Source: Pararhizobium sp. YC-54
GTDB lineage: Bacteria; Pseudomonadota; Alphaproteobacteria; Rhizobiales; Rhizobiaceae
Direction of reading: 5' to 3'
Length of the DNA: 64,000 nucleotides
Assembly: GCF_025847205.1 (NCBI RefSeq)
Contig: NZ_JAOYTH010000015.1
Location: 111,893 to 175,892, forward strand
Part shown: in pieces, positions 53,241 to 61,909 of the stretch
Layout: every line of letters starts with the position of its first letter
How positions within the stretch are numbered: position 1 is the stretch's first letter
Position numbers and translations under genes: made by a program
Notes under the pieces: model-generated
The model's database searches: none
The model's input: the letters and a program-made list of their open reading frames with translations, nothing else
Told to the model about the DNA's origin: nothing

Positions 53241-53283
53241 GCAGGTTCGGAAAAGTGTATCACGGTTTTCCGGTCAAACCTGC
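53241..53283. repeat. 14-bp two-part hairpin repeat between cmk and rpsA
   Basis: Outer arms GCAGGTT / AACCTGC and inner arms CGGAAAA / TTTTCCG pair perfectly around an 11-base loop, with a four-base bulge between them on the right side. The GGAAAA...TTTTCC core resembles a short repeat found in many rhizobial intergenic regions. It lies directly after the cmk stop and could also work as a terminator or processing site. Confidence 0.55.
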
Positions 53284-53411
53284 GACGAAGTAGTCCGAAC
53301 CACCATCCCCGCGCCGGATTTGCTCCTTCATGATTGGAGCGGATGGTTTTCGGACCTGTCAACGCTAACCCCCGGCGCCTGTGCCCCATCTGTGGCACAC
53401 CAGGAGTATTC

Positions 53412-55115
53412 ATGTCTCAAGCTAACCCCACCCGCGACGATTTTGCCGCGCTGCTGCAGGAATCCTTTGCGACCCAGGATCTTGCCGAAGGCTACGTCAC
53501 CAAGGGTATTGTAACCGCCATCGAGAAGGACGTCGCAATCGTTGACGTCGGCCTCAAGGTCGAAGGCCGCATCGCCCTGAAGGAATTCGGCGCGAAGGCC
53601 AAGGACGGCACGCTGAAGGTCGGCGATGAAGTCGAAGTTTACGTCGAGCGCATCGAAAATGCGATGGGCGAAGCTGTTCTGTCGCGCGAAAAGGCTCGCC
53701 GCGAAGAGAGCTGGGTCCGCCTCGAAGTCAAGTTCGAAGCCGGAGAACGCGTCGAAGGCGTCATCTTCAACCAGGTCAAGGGTGGTTTCACCGTCGATCT
53801 GGATGGTGCCGTTGCCTTCCTTCCGCGCTCGCAGGTCGACATCCGTCCGATCCGCGACGTTACCCCGCTGATGCACAACCCGCAGCCCTTCGAAATCCTC
53901 AAGATGGACAAGCGCCGTGGCAACATCGTCGTGTCGCGCCGCACCGTTCTCGAAGAGTCGCGTGCTGAACAGCGTTCGGAAATCGTCCAGAACCTCGAAG
54001 AAGGCCAGGTTGTTGACGGCGTCGTCAAGAACATCACCGATTACGGTGCGTTCGTTGACCTCGGCGGCATCGACGGCCTGCTGCACGTCACCGACATGGC
54101 ATGGCGCCGCGTCAACCATCCGTCGGAAATCCTGAACATCGGCCAGCAGGTCAAGGTTCAGATCATCCGCATCAACCAGGAAACCCACCGCATCTCGCTC
54201 GGCATGAAGCAGCTCGAGTCGGATCCGTGGGATGGTATCGGTGCCAAGTACCCGGTCGGCAAGAAGATCTCCGGTACCGTCACCAACATCACCGACTACG
54301 GTGCATTCGTAGAGCTGGAGCCGGGCATCGAAGGCCTGATCCACATCTCCGAAATGTCCTGGACCAAGAAGAACGTCCACCCCGGCAAGATCCTGTCCAC
54401 GACGCAGGAAGTCGACGTTGTCGTTCTCGAAGTCGACCCGACCAAGCGCCGCATCTCGCTCGGCCTCAAGCAGACGCTCGAGAACCCGTGGCAGGCATTC
54501 GCGCACAGCCATCCGGCTGGCACGGAAGTTGAAGGCGAAGTCAAGAACAAGACCGAATTCGGCCTGTTCATCGGTCTCGACGGCGACGTCGACGGCATGG
54601 TGCACCTGTCGGATCTCGACTGGAACCGTCCGGGCGAGCAGGTCATCGAGGAATACAACAAGGGCGACATGGTCAAGGCCGTCGTTCTCGATGTAGACGT
54701 CGAAAAGGAACGCATCTCGCTCGGCATCAAGCAGCTCGGCAAGGATGCAGTCGGCGACGCCGCTGCTTCCGGCGACCTGCGCAAGAACGCCGTTGTTTCG
54801 TGCGAAGTTCTGGCCGTCAACGACGGTGGCATCGAAGTGAAGCTCGTCAACCACGAAGACCTCACCTCGTTCATCCGCCGTGCCGATCTGTCGCGTGACC
54901 GCGACGAACAGCGTCCGGAGCGTTTCTCCGTTGGTCAGGTTGTCGACGCCCGCGTCACCAACTTCTCCAAGAAGGACCGCAAGGTCATGCTGTCGATCAA
55001 GGCTCTGGAAATCGCTGAAGAGAAGGAAGCCGTCGCACAGTTCGGTTCGTCCGACTCGGGCGCTTCGCTCGGCGACATCCTGGGCGCAGCCCTGAAGAAC
55101 CGCTCGGGCGAATAA
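53412..55115 (+). CDS. rpsA: 30S ribosomal protein S1
   Basis: A 567-residue S1 with six S1/OB repeats, normal for alphaproteobacteria. Repeats 3 and 4 show the typical ITDYGAFVDLGGIDGLLHVTD and ITDYGAFVELEPGIEGLIHI motifs. S1 recruits mRNA to the 30S subunit. The CAGGAG site precedes the ATG at 53412; the open frame to 53334 is not coding. It is followed by a strong terminator. Confidence 0.97.
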   Translation: MSQANPTRDDFAALLQESFATQDLAEGYVTKGIVTAIEKDVAIVDVGLKVEGRIALKEFGAKAKDGTLKVGDEVEVYVERIENAMGEAVLSREKARREESWVRLEVKFEAGERVEGVIFNQVKGGFTVDLDGAVAFLPRSQVDIRPIRDVTPLMHNPQPFEILKMDKRRGNIVVSRRTVLEESRAEQRSEIVQNLEEGQVVDGVVKNITDYGAFVDLGGIDGLLHVTDMAWRRVNHPSEILNIGQQVKVQIIRINQETHRISLGMKQLESDPWDGIGAKYPVGKKISGTVTNITDYGAFVELEPGIEGLIHISEMSWTKKNVHPGKILSTTQEVDVVVLEVDPTKRRISLGLKQTLENPWQAFAHSHPAGTEVEGEVKNKTEFGLFIGLDGDVDGMVHLSDLDWNRPGEQVIEEYNKGDMVKAVVLDVDVEKERISLGIKQLGKDAVGDAAASGDLRKNAVVSCEVLAVNDGGIEVKLVNHEDLTSFIRRADLSRDRDEQRPERFSVGQVVDARVTNFSKKDRKVMLSIKALEIAEEKEAVAQFGSSDSGASLGDILGAALKNRSGE

Positions 55116-55137
55116 GCCTTAGCAATCTGAACAACGA

Positions 55138-55170
55138 AGCCCGCGGAAAGCGATTTCCGCGGGCTTTTTC
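55138..55170 (+). terminator. rpsA intrinsic terminator
   Basis: GCCCGCGGAAA pairs with TTTCCGCGGGC around a GCGA loop and is followed by TTTTT, 22 bases after the rpsA stop. Confidence 0.92.
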
Positions 55171-55208
55171 GCGTCCTGTTCTGAAGCTGCTTCTGCGAGC
55201 GAATGGGC

Positions 55209-57074
55209 TCAGCCGTAACCGCCCATGCGGCGGTAGAGGTCATAGGCGTCTGCGGCCTGGCTTTCCTCGTCTTCCAGGTCCGTCCGCGGCACGGCGGTGG
55301 TGTGGTCTTCCTGCTCGCCGCGCTCTTCGCGGTTTTGGCCCTCATCCTCGTTGTCTTCACCGGAAAAGGCGGCCTGTTCTTCTTCCTCCTCCTCCTCGAT
55401 CTCGGTAGCGCGCGTCTCCTGTGTCTTTGCCGGCAGATAGGGGATCATCGCGAAAGGGATTGCGTCCCTCGCAATGCCTGCATCCGGCAACCGGGGCGTC
55501 AGGGCCTCGCGTGCACTCTCTTCCATCGTCGCAGGATGCATGGGCGTCGGCCGGTTTCCCGGTTTTTCCTCAGGCCCATCCAGCATCGCGCTCCAGCTGT
55601 CGTGTTCGAACCCGGCCATCTCCATCCGATCGCCGGTATCGCCGGTGAGCAAGGATGTGTCCGGTGGCATTTCGGCGGTGTCGGCGGCTTCCAGCTGGGC
55701 AAACAGGATTTCGGCGCCGATGTCGGCCGTCTCGCCGGCAAGCGCTGCAAACAGCGTATCGGATCCGTCCGGGACTGAACCGGGCAAAGGCAGGCTGGCT
55801 TCGACCAGGGCTTTCAGCGTCTGGGCAAGGCTCTTTTCCGGATGCCCCATTTCCGCTTCGGCCAACGGCGAGGGGGTCTCATTGGTGCCGGCAAGGGACT
55901 GGTTTTCGGGTACGATCTCCAGTTCCCACTCGCCGAGATCGTGCCCCTTGAAACCATCGACATCTTGGAGATCGCGCGTAGCGGTCGGCCTGGCGGACGA
56001 TGTGCCTGTATTTGCCGGCCCATCCGGCTCGCCTTCCGATGTGCGGAAAGCGTCGTCCTCGATCCCGGAGCCAGGCCTGTTTGTACCGGCAGAATGCTCC
56101 GGTTGCTCCGGCGTTTCCATTGGCTCGGAGAGGTCAAGCCCCAGTTCTTCCGCCAGCTTTGCCTTCAGCCCGGCATCCATATCTCCGGCAGCGATTGCGG
56201 CGACCAGGGACAGGGCCTCGGGATCGGCTGCAAGAAAGGCGGCGGCGGCGCGCAGCAGCGGGATCGATTCGGCGTTTGCTCTGCTGGGCTGCGGCGGTTG
56301 CCCGCTGGCAAGAGCACTACCACTGCCGCGTGCCGTCTGGGCCTTTGCCGGCTGATCTGCGCGCAGCGTGGCGGCCGGGCTTTCGTTGTCGAGGCTTTCC
56401 TCGAAGGCGATGACAGCGGGGCCTGTCTCATCGTCACTGAAAGCCTTTTTCAGCGCAGCCTGCAACAGGCCCGGGTCGGGAATGACGGCAGGGCCGGCCA
56501 TGATCGTTTGCGCGGCGGATACCGGTGTTTGCCGGCCCGGCACGGGTGTCTGTCCCTGCGGTGGGGTTTGCGTTTGTAGCGGTTTGCTGTCCGGCTGTGC
56601 GGTGCCGGCGCGAGGCGCCGTCAGCGGCACCCAGGGCCTGTCCAGCAGTCGCGGCATATCGATGATCGAAGGCATCCTCAGCGCCTCGGTCAGAATCCTG
56701 ATGGATATCGCCAGGTTGTGTTGCCCAAGCTGTTTTTCCAGCGCCAGGCGTGCTGCAGGCGGTAGCGTTTCGAGGAAGACGGCCAGTCGCTTGCTGAAAT
56801 CACGCAGGGTCTCCTGCGGCAGCGGCGGAAATTTCAGGATTTTCGCCAGCGTGTCGAGCAGGCGGATCAGTGCGTCTTTCGGCAGAGGCTCGCTTTCGAG
56901 CAGATGCCGGTTCAGCGTCTCCAGGATTTTGAGAACCGCTTCCGACTGGTTTCCCGAAATCCGGCCGGGCATGGATACAGGAAGCGTCCGCTCCCTCGGC
57001 GTGACGGCCTCAACGAGGACCGCCGCCTGTGCCGCAGCGACCGGTGTTTTGACTGTGAGAATGGGCATCAGCAT
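55209..57074 (-). CDS. large acidic low-complexity protein, unknown
   Basis: A 621-residue protein with an ordered N-terminal region (about 40-145) of helices rich in Leu, with LSEPLPKDALIRLL-like and PLPQETLRDFSKRL segments. A Pro/Gln/Thr-rich middle follows (about 150-200). The long disordered second half includes a Glu run near the C-terminus (EIEEEEEEEQ). The overall layout recalls flagellar hook-length control (FliK-type) proteins, but no Flg_hook C-terminal domain is visible. The ATG at 57074 follows GGAG; an in-frame TTG at 57089 is less likely. A possible 61-residue upstream gene ends 11 bases before it. Confidence 0.78.
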   Translation of the reverse strand: MLMPILTVKTPVAAAQAAVLVEAVTPRERTLPVSMPGRISGNQSEAVLKILETLNRHLLESEPLPKDALIRLLDTLAKILKFPPLPQETLRDFSKRLAVFLETLPPAARLALEKQLGQHNLAISIRILTEALRMPSIIDMPRLLDRPWVPLTAPRAGTAQPDSKPLQTQTPPQGQTPVPGRQTPVSAAQTIMAGPAVIPDPGLLQAALKKAFSDDETGPAVIAFEESLDNESPAATLRADQPAKAQTARGSGSALASGQPPQPSRANAESIPLLRAAAAFLAADPEALSLVAAIAAGDMDAGLKAKLAEELGLDLSEPMETPEQPEHSAGTNRPGSGIEDDAFRTSEGEPDGPANTGTSSARPTATRDLQDVDGFKGHDLGEWELEIVPENQSLAGTNETPSPLAEAEMGHPEKSLAQTLKALVEASLPLPGSVPDGSDTLFAALAGETADIGAEILFAQLEAADTAEMPPDTSLLTGDTGDRMEMAGFEHDSWSAMLDGPEEKPGNRPTPMHPATMEESAREALTPRLPDAGIARDAIPFAMIPYLPAKTQETRATEIEEEEEEEQAAFSGEDNEDEGQNREERGEQEDHTTAVPRTDLEDEESQAADAYDLYRRMGGYG

Positions 57075-57085
57075 CGCAATCTCCG

Positions 57086-57271
57086 TCAAGTTGGGGTTGA
57101 GGCCATCGGCCAGATCTGTTTCGGCATACCGGCTGCAGGGCCGGAAGCCTCCAGGCGTATTTCATGGGATTGATGGCGCTTCATGCGCATGCCCGACGGC
57201 TCATTGACGGCCAAACCAGACTGCGGCGGCTGCTTCGGAACCACGGGTGGCCGAGCATTGTATGGTTCCAT
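57086..57271 (-). CDS. possible 61-residue protein upstream of the acidic protein
   Basis: A short frame encoding a Pro/Gln-rich, basic protein that begins MEPYNARPPVVPKQPPQ. It ends 11 bases before the start of the 621-residue gene on the same strand, which is operon-like spacing. There is no clear ribosome site, and the frame extends upstream without another good start. It may be a genuine co-transcribed small gene or chance. Confidence 0.35.
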   Translation of the reverse strand: MEPYNARPPVVPKQPPQSGLAVNEPSGMRMKRHQSHEIRLEASGPAAGMPKQIWPMASTPT

Positions 57272-57436
57272 ACTAGGACGGAATGATTGACAGAATATTA
57301 ACCATACCGAGGGCGCTATATCGGGGATGGGACGGCGCCCCTTGGCCCTTGCCGCTCTTTCGCCGCTCGCGTACATCTTTGCGCTGCGCCGCCGCCCACT
57401 GTGCGGCGAGCACGGAATTGCTTTCGGGGGAATGCG
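57272..57436. other. divergent region between the acidic-protein gene and nadV
   Basis: Together with the doubtful small frame next to it, about 360 bases lie between the start codons of the two divergent genes. The part nearest nadV shows a TTGACA (about 57287-57292) and, 23 bases on, CTATAT; the spacing is too long for a normal promoter. Nothing else is recognised. Confidence 0.45.
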
Positions 57437-58819
57437 ATGAACCTGACCAACCTGATCCTCAACACCGACAGCTACAAGTTCAGCCATTTTCTGCAGTATC
57501 CGCCCGGCACGCGGGCAATTTCCGCCTATATCGAGACGCGCGGGCATCCGGATCAGGCCGATGTGCTGTTCTTCGGCCTGCAGATGTTCCTGAAGGAATA
57601 TCTCGGCAAGCCGGTGACCCGCGCCGATATCGACGAGGCCGAGGCGCTTGTCACGGCACACGGCCTGCCGTTCAATCGCACCGGCTGGATGCGCATCGTC
57701 GATCATTTCGGCGGCTATCTGCCGCTGGAGATCCAGGCTCTGCCGGAAGGCACCCTGCTGCGCCGCGGCGTGCCGATGGTACAGGTGGTCAATACCGATC
57801 CCGAGTGCTACTGGCTGACTTCCTATGTCGAGACCGCGCTGCTGCGGGCCGTCTGGTATCCGTCATCGGTCGCCAGCAATGCCCGCAAGATCAAGCAGAT
57901 CATCCGGCCGATCCTCGAGAAAACCTGCGACGATCCGGACGCCGCCCTGCCCTTCCGCCTGCACGATTTTGGCGCGCGCGGTGTCGGCGCACTGGAACAG
58001 GCCGGCATCGGCGGGGCCGCCCATCTCGTCAATTTCATGGGCACCGATACCATGACCGGCGTCCTCTATGCCCGGCGCTATTATGGCGCCGAAATGGCCG
58101 GCTTCTCGATCCCCGCCTCCGAACACTCGACGATGACGGCCTGGGGCGTCGAGCGGGAAGCGGAGGCCTATGCCAACATGATCGATCGCTTTGCCGGCGG
58201 CGGCATGTTCGCCGTCGTGTCGGATAGCTACGACATCAATTACGCGGTCTCGGAAATCTGGGGCGAGCAGTTGCGTGAAAAGGTCAGGGCCAGCGGCGGT
58301 ACGGTTGTCATCCGGCCCGACAGCGGCGATCCGATCGAGACGCCGGTGCATGTGATCAAGCAGCTCGACTATCATTTCGGCTCGGCACTGAACGGTAAGG
58401 GTTACAAGGTGCTCGACAGGTCCGTCCGGGTCATCCAGGGCGACGGCATTTCCAACGCCGATATCAGCCAGATCCTCGGCCGGCTGGAAGCGTTCGGCTT
58501 TTCGGCCGAGAACATCGCCTTCGGCATGGGCGGCGGCCTGTTGCAGAAGGTCAACCGCGATACCTATTCCTTCGCCATGAAGACCAATGCCCGGCTGGAC
58601 GATGCGGGCAAATGGCACGATGTCTTCAAGCGTCCCGCCACCATGAACGGCAAGGCGTCGAAGGCGGGCCGGCAGGCGGTCATCAGCGGTCTTGGCGGTC
58701 TTGAGGCGGCGCGTCTCGACGAACTCAAGGACCGCCGCAATCATCTGGAAACGGTCTGGATGAACGGCGATCTGCTGCGGCAATGGAGCTTTGAGGACAT
58801 TCGCGCACGGGCAAAATAG
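57437..58819 (+). CDS. nadV: nicotinamide phosphoribosyltransferase
   Basis: A 460-residue NAMPT/NadV-type phosphoribosyltransferase that makes NMN directly from nicotinamide and PRPP, bypassing nicotinamidase. The family start NLILNTDSYKFSHFLQYP, the active-site region with FRLHDFGARG, the His in ASEHSTMTAWG, and VIRPDSGDP are all present. The size and sequence fit NAMPT and not nicotinate phosphoribosyltransferase. GGGGG precedes the ATG. It is followed 73 bases later by a small gene on the same strand. No nadM/nrtR-type partner is nearby. Confidence 0.92.
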   Translation: MNLTNLILNTDSYKFSHFLQYPPGTRAISAYIETRGHPDQADVLFFGLQMFLKEYLGKPVTRADIDEAEALVTAHGLPFNRTGWMRIVDHFGGYLPLEIQALPEGTLLRRGVPMVQVVNTDPECYWLTSYVETALLRAVWYPSSVASNARKIKQIIRPILEKTCDDPDAALPFRLHDFGARGVGALEQAGIGGAAHLVNFMGTDTMTGVLYARRYYGAEMAGFSIPASEHSTMTAWGVEREAEAYANMIDRFAGGGMFAVVSDSYDINYAVSEIWGEQLREKVRASGGTVVIRPDSGDPIETPVHVIKQLDYHFGSALNGKGYKVLDRSVRVIQGDGISNADISQILGRLEAFGFSAENIAFGMGGGLLQKVNRDTYSFAMKTNARLDDAGKWHDVFKRPATMNGKASKAGRQAVISGLGGLEAARLDELKDRRNHLETVWMNGDLLRQWSFEDIRARAK

Positions 58820-58892
58820 TTTTTTCCCGAAATCTGTTGCCTGACAGCCTTTGCCGGCCCATCTTTGTGGATGACGACTTCGGAGCCTGAAG

Positions 58893-59228
58893 ATGACGGT
58901 TCGTCCGCCCCAATCCCTATCCCCGTCCTTTACCAGGGACAGTGGCCTCAACCTGCTCGAATACGAACTGATGTCGGAGCGGGCGGATGCGCTCGGCCGG
59001 CACGGGTTGAAAGTGGAAAAGGCAATCGCCGCGTTGAGCGTGCTCAGCGATCCTCAAACGGCACCGGAGCGGCGCGAGCAGTTGCTCAACGATGCCGCCG
59101 ACGCCGTCTGGGCGTTCTTCATCCAGCGCGAAATCTGCGGCCTGCGCTCAAACCGCGATGCCGTCCAGCGCTATGGGATCCCGAAGGAAGTGATGGCGCG
59201 CCTCGGCATCATCAGGCCTAAACCCTGA
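58893..59228 (+). CDS. small helical protein (probably DUF6665)
   Basis: A 111-residue, mostly helical, cytosolic protein. Segments such as LLEYELMSERADALGRHG and AVWAFFIQREICGLRSN are conserved in small alphaproteobacterial proteins that I recall as DUF6665; this needs checking. Function unknown. It lies 73 bases downstream of nadV and may share its transcript. The convergent gene on the other strand ends 11 bases later. Confidence 0.7.
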   Translation: MTVRPPQSLSPSFTRDSGLNLLEYELMSERADALGRHGLKVEKAIAALSVLSDPQTAPERREQLLNDAADAVWAFFIQREICGLRSNRDAVQRYGIPKEVMARLGIIRPKP

Positions 59229-59239
59229 TCAAGCCCTGA

Positions 59240-60601
59240 TCAGGCGGCCTTCGTCTCCTCGGTCTGGCGTTTGAGAATTTCGTAAATCCCGTTTTCATCC
59301 AGGCTGACGGCCAGAATGCCGCTTGCTGCCGCATCCTCTCCCGCCGGCGCTGCTGCGTCTGCGGGGCCGGCGCGGGCGAGGAGAACGGCCATGTCGGCCT
59401 CTTCCCTGGCTTCCTCGGATGCGCCGGTCGTTCCGGCTTGCGTATCGATCGGATCGGTCCGGCCAGCCATGCTGCCGCTAGCGGTGCTTTCCGCCTTTTC
59501 TTCTATCTCCGCCATTTCGGCGCCCGCAGCCAAGGTCAGCAACAGATCGCCGGGTGTGACAGCCTTTATAGCGGGTTTGCCTTCAGTCGCGGGGCTTCCC
59601 GTTTCGCCGGACGCGTCGCGGATGACATCATTGATCTTTTTGATCGTGTCCTGGACCTCCTTGACGTCCTCAAGTTTGTCGCCCGCTTCGAGCTTGCGAA
59701 TATCCTCCTCGCGTTCCCGACGCGTTTCGGCATTCTCGATGCGGGTCGGGTCCGGCTGATCCGTCCGCTCGAGCTTCAGTTCCTCGAGGGATTTCGGATC
59801 GGCGATGTCTTCCAGCCGCTGGATCGCGATCTGCGCATCCTCAGTCGATGTCCCATCGGTGCGTGCGGTATCGTCGAGGACTTCCTGGATGATTTTCGCC
59901 TGACTGCCGTAGGGGTTCTTGATGGCATCCACCACCTGGGCTGCGGTCAGGCCCAGATCCCGCAGGCCGGTCTTTGTTTCAAGCGCCTCGATGCTGGCCG
60001 GCATCGACTTGCGCACGCTGGCCATCGTCTCGCCGATACGCTTGCTGTAATCGTTGTCGCTCTCGTCCTCATTCTGCGTCAGCCCGTAGCGGGTCACGAA
60101 GCGGGCAGCCATATTCGCCATTTCTGATGGCTGTTCGGCCGTGCCGTTCAGTACAGCATCGACATCATCGACCGAGATCCGGAACCGGGCCAGCGTCACC
60201 TCCTGCGCCTGCCAGGAGTTAGATGGGGTGGAGGAAAGATTGGCTTCCTTCTTGCCGATCATCGAGACCAGCGTCAGCGTATCCTCGACACGGGTACCGA
60301 AATCGGTATCGGATTCACCCTCGTCGCGCGTCAGGCCCAGAACGTGCAGAAACCGCGAAATCAGCTCCGCCATCGGATTGTCGTCGCTTTTCAGAGCGCC
60401 GAAGAAGTGTGCGTTGACCTTGGCGTTCAGCGCCGCGTGGCTCTTGCTCGCCGAAATCCTCGCCTTGAGGATATCGTCCTCCTTCGTTTCCTTGCGCGCC
60501 TTCTTTTCGTCTTCGACGCGCTTCTCCTCCGCCTGGTCGATCATCGACTGCATCAGCGTGGTACTGACGGTTCCGGCACTCGCCTGAAGAGGGGTGATCA
60601 T
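59240..60601 (-). CDS. acidic helical protein with an internal repeat, unknown
   Basis: A 453-residue, strongly charged, mainly helical protein. Two related segments stand out: GLTRDEGESDTDFGTRVEDT (around 95-114) and GLTQNEDESDNDYSKRIGET (around 181-200), each after an Arg-Phe-containing helix. The N-terminus has a Lys/Glu-rich helix that could be coiled coil. The C-terminal 100 residues are Ala/Glu-rich and likely disordered. No known domain is recognised. GGAGCAGCC precedes the ATG at 60601. With the 621-residue protein it flanks nadV, and both are acidic and rhizobial-looking. Confidence 0.77.
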   Translation of the reverse strand: MITPLQASAGTVSTTLMQSMIDQAEEKRVEDEKKARKETKEDDILKARISASKSHAALNAKVNAHFFGALKSDDNPMAELISRFLHVLGLTRDEGESDTDFGTRVEDTLTLVSMIGKKEANLSSTPSNSWQAQEVTLARFRISVDDVDAVLNGTAEQPSEMANMAARFVTRYGLTQNEDESDNDYSKRIGETMASVRKSMPASIEALETKTGLRDLGLTAAQVVDAIKNPYGSQAKIIQEVLDDTARTDGTSTEDAQIAIQRLEDIADPKSLEELKLERTDQPDPTRIENAETRREREEDIRKLEAGDKLEDVKEVQDTIKKINDVIRDASGETGSPATEGKPAIKAVTPGDLLLTLAAGAEMAEIEEKAESTASGSMAGRTDPIDTQAGTTGASEEAREEADMAVLLARAGPADAAAPAGEDAAASGILAVSLDENGIYEILKRQTEETKAA

Positions 60602-60718
60602 GGCTGCTCCGTGCGGTCTGCAACGTGGGATGACGTTGACAGTAACCGGCAACCATTAATGCCTGATTAACCTATTCTCGCAGTGGTTATACTAGGGGGT
60701 GTTCAAGCGCCAGCCGCA

Positions 60719-61345
60719 TCAGCTGTGCGCGAAAATGTCCGTATCCTCCCAGCCGAGCAGGTCGAGCTTGGAGCGGGTGGGCAGGAAGGCGAAGCAGGCG
60801 TCGGCGTGGTCGGCGCGGCCATCGCGGATCAGGCGGGCGGTCAGCTTGTCGCGCAGGGCATGCAGATGCAGGACGTCGGACGCGGCATATTCCAGCTGTG
60901 CCGGCGAGAGCTTTTCAGCGGCCCAGTCGGAGGACTGCTGCTGCTTGGAAATATCGACCTCGAGCAGTTCCTTCAGATTGTCCTTCAGTCCGTGCCGGTC
61001 CGTATAGGTCCGGGTCAGCCGCGAGGCGATCTTGGTGCAGAATACCGGCGTCGTGGTCACGCCGAAGGTGTGAAACAGCACGGCGATATCGAAGCGGCCG
61101 AAATGGAAGATCTTCTGGCGGGTGGGGTCTTCAAGCATGGCGACGAGGTTGGGCGCCTGCGTCTGGCCCTTGGCGATCTGTATAACATCGGCGGTGCCGT
61201 CACCCGGCGACAGCTGGACGAGGCAGAGCCGGTCGCGGCGCGGTATCAGGCCAAGCGTTTCGGTATCGATAGCAATGGCGCCCCGGTAACGGGCAGCGTC
61301 CGCCGCTGAGATGTCGCCTTGGTGAAACCGTATTGTATTTGCCAT
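60719..61345 (-). CDS. rnd: short RNase D-type 3'-5' exoribonuclease
   Basis: A 208-residue DEDDy exonuclease. The acidic residues occur in IDTETLGL (Exo I), FGRFDIAVL (Exo II) and the YAASDVLHLHAL segment (Exo III, with Tyr). It lacks the C-terminal HRDC domains found in the longer E. coli RNase D. Such single-domain RNase D proteins are common in alphaproteobacteria and take part in tRNA or rRNA 3' trimming. The ATG at 61345 follows GGGGAT; the frame opens at 61357. Confidence 0.9.
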   Translation of the reverse strand: MANTIRFHQGDISAADAARYRGAIAIDTETLGLIPRRDRLCLVQLSPGDGTADVIQIAKGQTQAPNLVAMLEDPTRQKIFHFGRFDIAVLFHTFGVTTTPVFCTKIASRLTRTYTDRHGLKDNLKELLEVDISKQQQSSDWAAEKLSPAQLEYAASDVLHLHALRDKLTARLIRDGRADHADACFAFLPTRSKLDLLGWEDTDIFAHS

Positions 61346-61491
61346 GGAAATCCCCACATCAGCCGGACAGGGTGTCGTGCTTCGTTCAAGCTGTTGGGCT
61401 ATAGCGCAACTTCACTGGAAACGATACCGTCTCCTTGCGCCCGGACATGCGGGGTATCCTGTCTTGACCGGGCAAACACGATGGAACGCAC

Positions 61492-61809
61492 ATGTTGATC
61501 CCGCAGGCCGTCCTCATCTCCCTGGCATTGGCCGCCTCCGTTCTTCCTGCGAACGCGGCTTCACCGTCGCTGGCGCCGGTGCAGGTTGCCCAGGCCTTTA
61601 GCGACCTGCCGGGTGTGAAGCCGCCGGAGGAAGCGGAGGACGCCAAGCGAATTTTCTGCGAGCAATCCGTCATCGAGATCGAGGGGCATCCGACCTACGG
61701 ACCGCGTTACCAGACCGTGAACAACTGCCGCAAAGGCGACGGTCCGGTGTTTCAGTCTCCGCGCTCTCCACGCTCGATCGAACGGCAGTTGCGCGGTCTG
61801 AATTATTAG
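61492..61809 (+). CDS. small secreted protein of unknown function
   Basis: A 105-residue protein with a signal peptide (hydrophobic residues 4-20, cleavage near ANA-AS). The mature part is Pro-rich at first (VKPPEEAEDAKRI) and has two cysteines (IFCEQS and NNCRKGD), which could form one disulfide. The C-terminus is basic. No family is recognised. It lies between rnd and the dehydrogenase without close operon spacing. Confidence 0.62.
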   Translation: MLIPQAVLISLALAASVLPANAASPSLAPVQVAQAFSDLPGVKPPEEAEDAKRIFCEQSVIEIEGHPTYGPRYQTVNNCRKGDGPVFQSPRSPRSIERQLRGLNY

Positions 61810-61909
61810 GTCCAGCCTCCCGTCTGGCCGCCTTGCAAATTACCGGATCATCAATACAACTTGCCGCAACGACCGGGCTTTTCCCATGCCTGGGCAGGGA
61901 GACGACGTC

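Noticed and set aside
53328..54854. Long minus-strand open frame opposite rpsA
   Set aside because: Mirror of the biased rpsA codons; no ribosome site and no recognisable protein.
57283..58227. Plus-strand frame overlapping the start of nadV
   Set aside because: It overlaps nadV in another frame, with Arg-rich shadow sequence, while nadV is a clear full-length enzyme.
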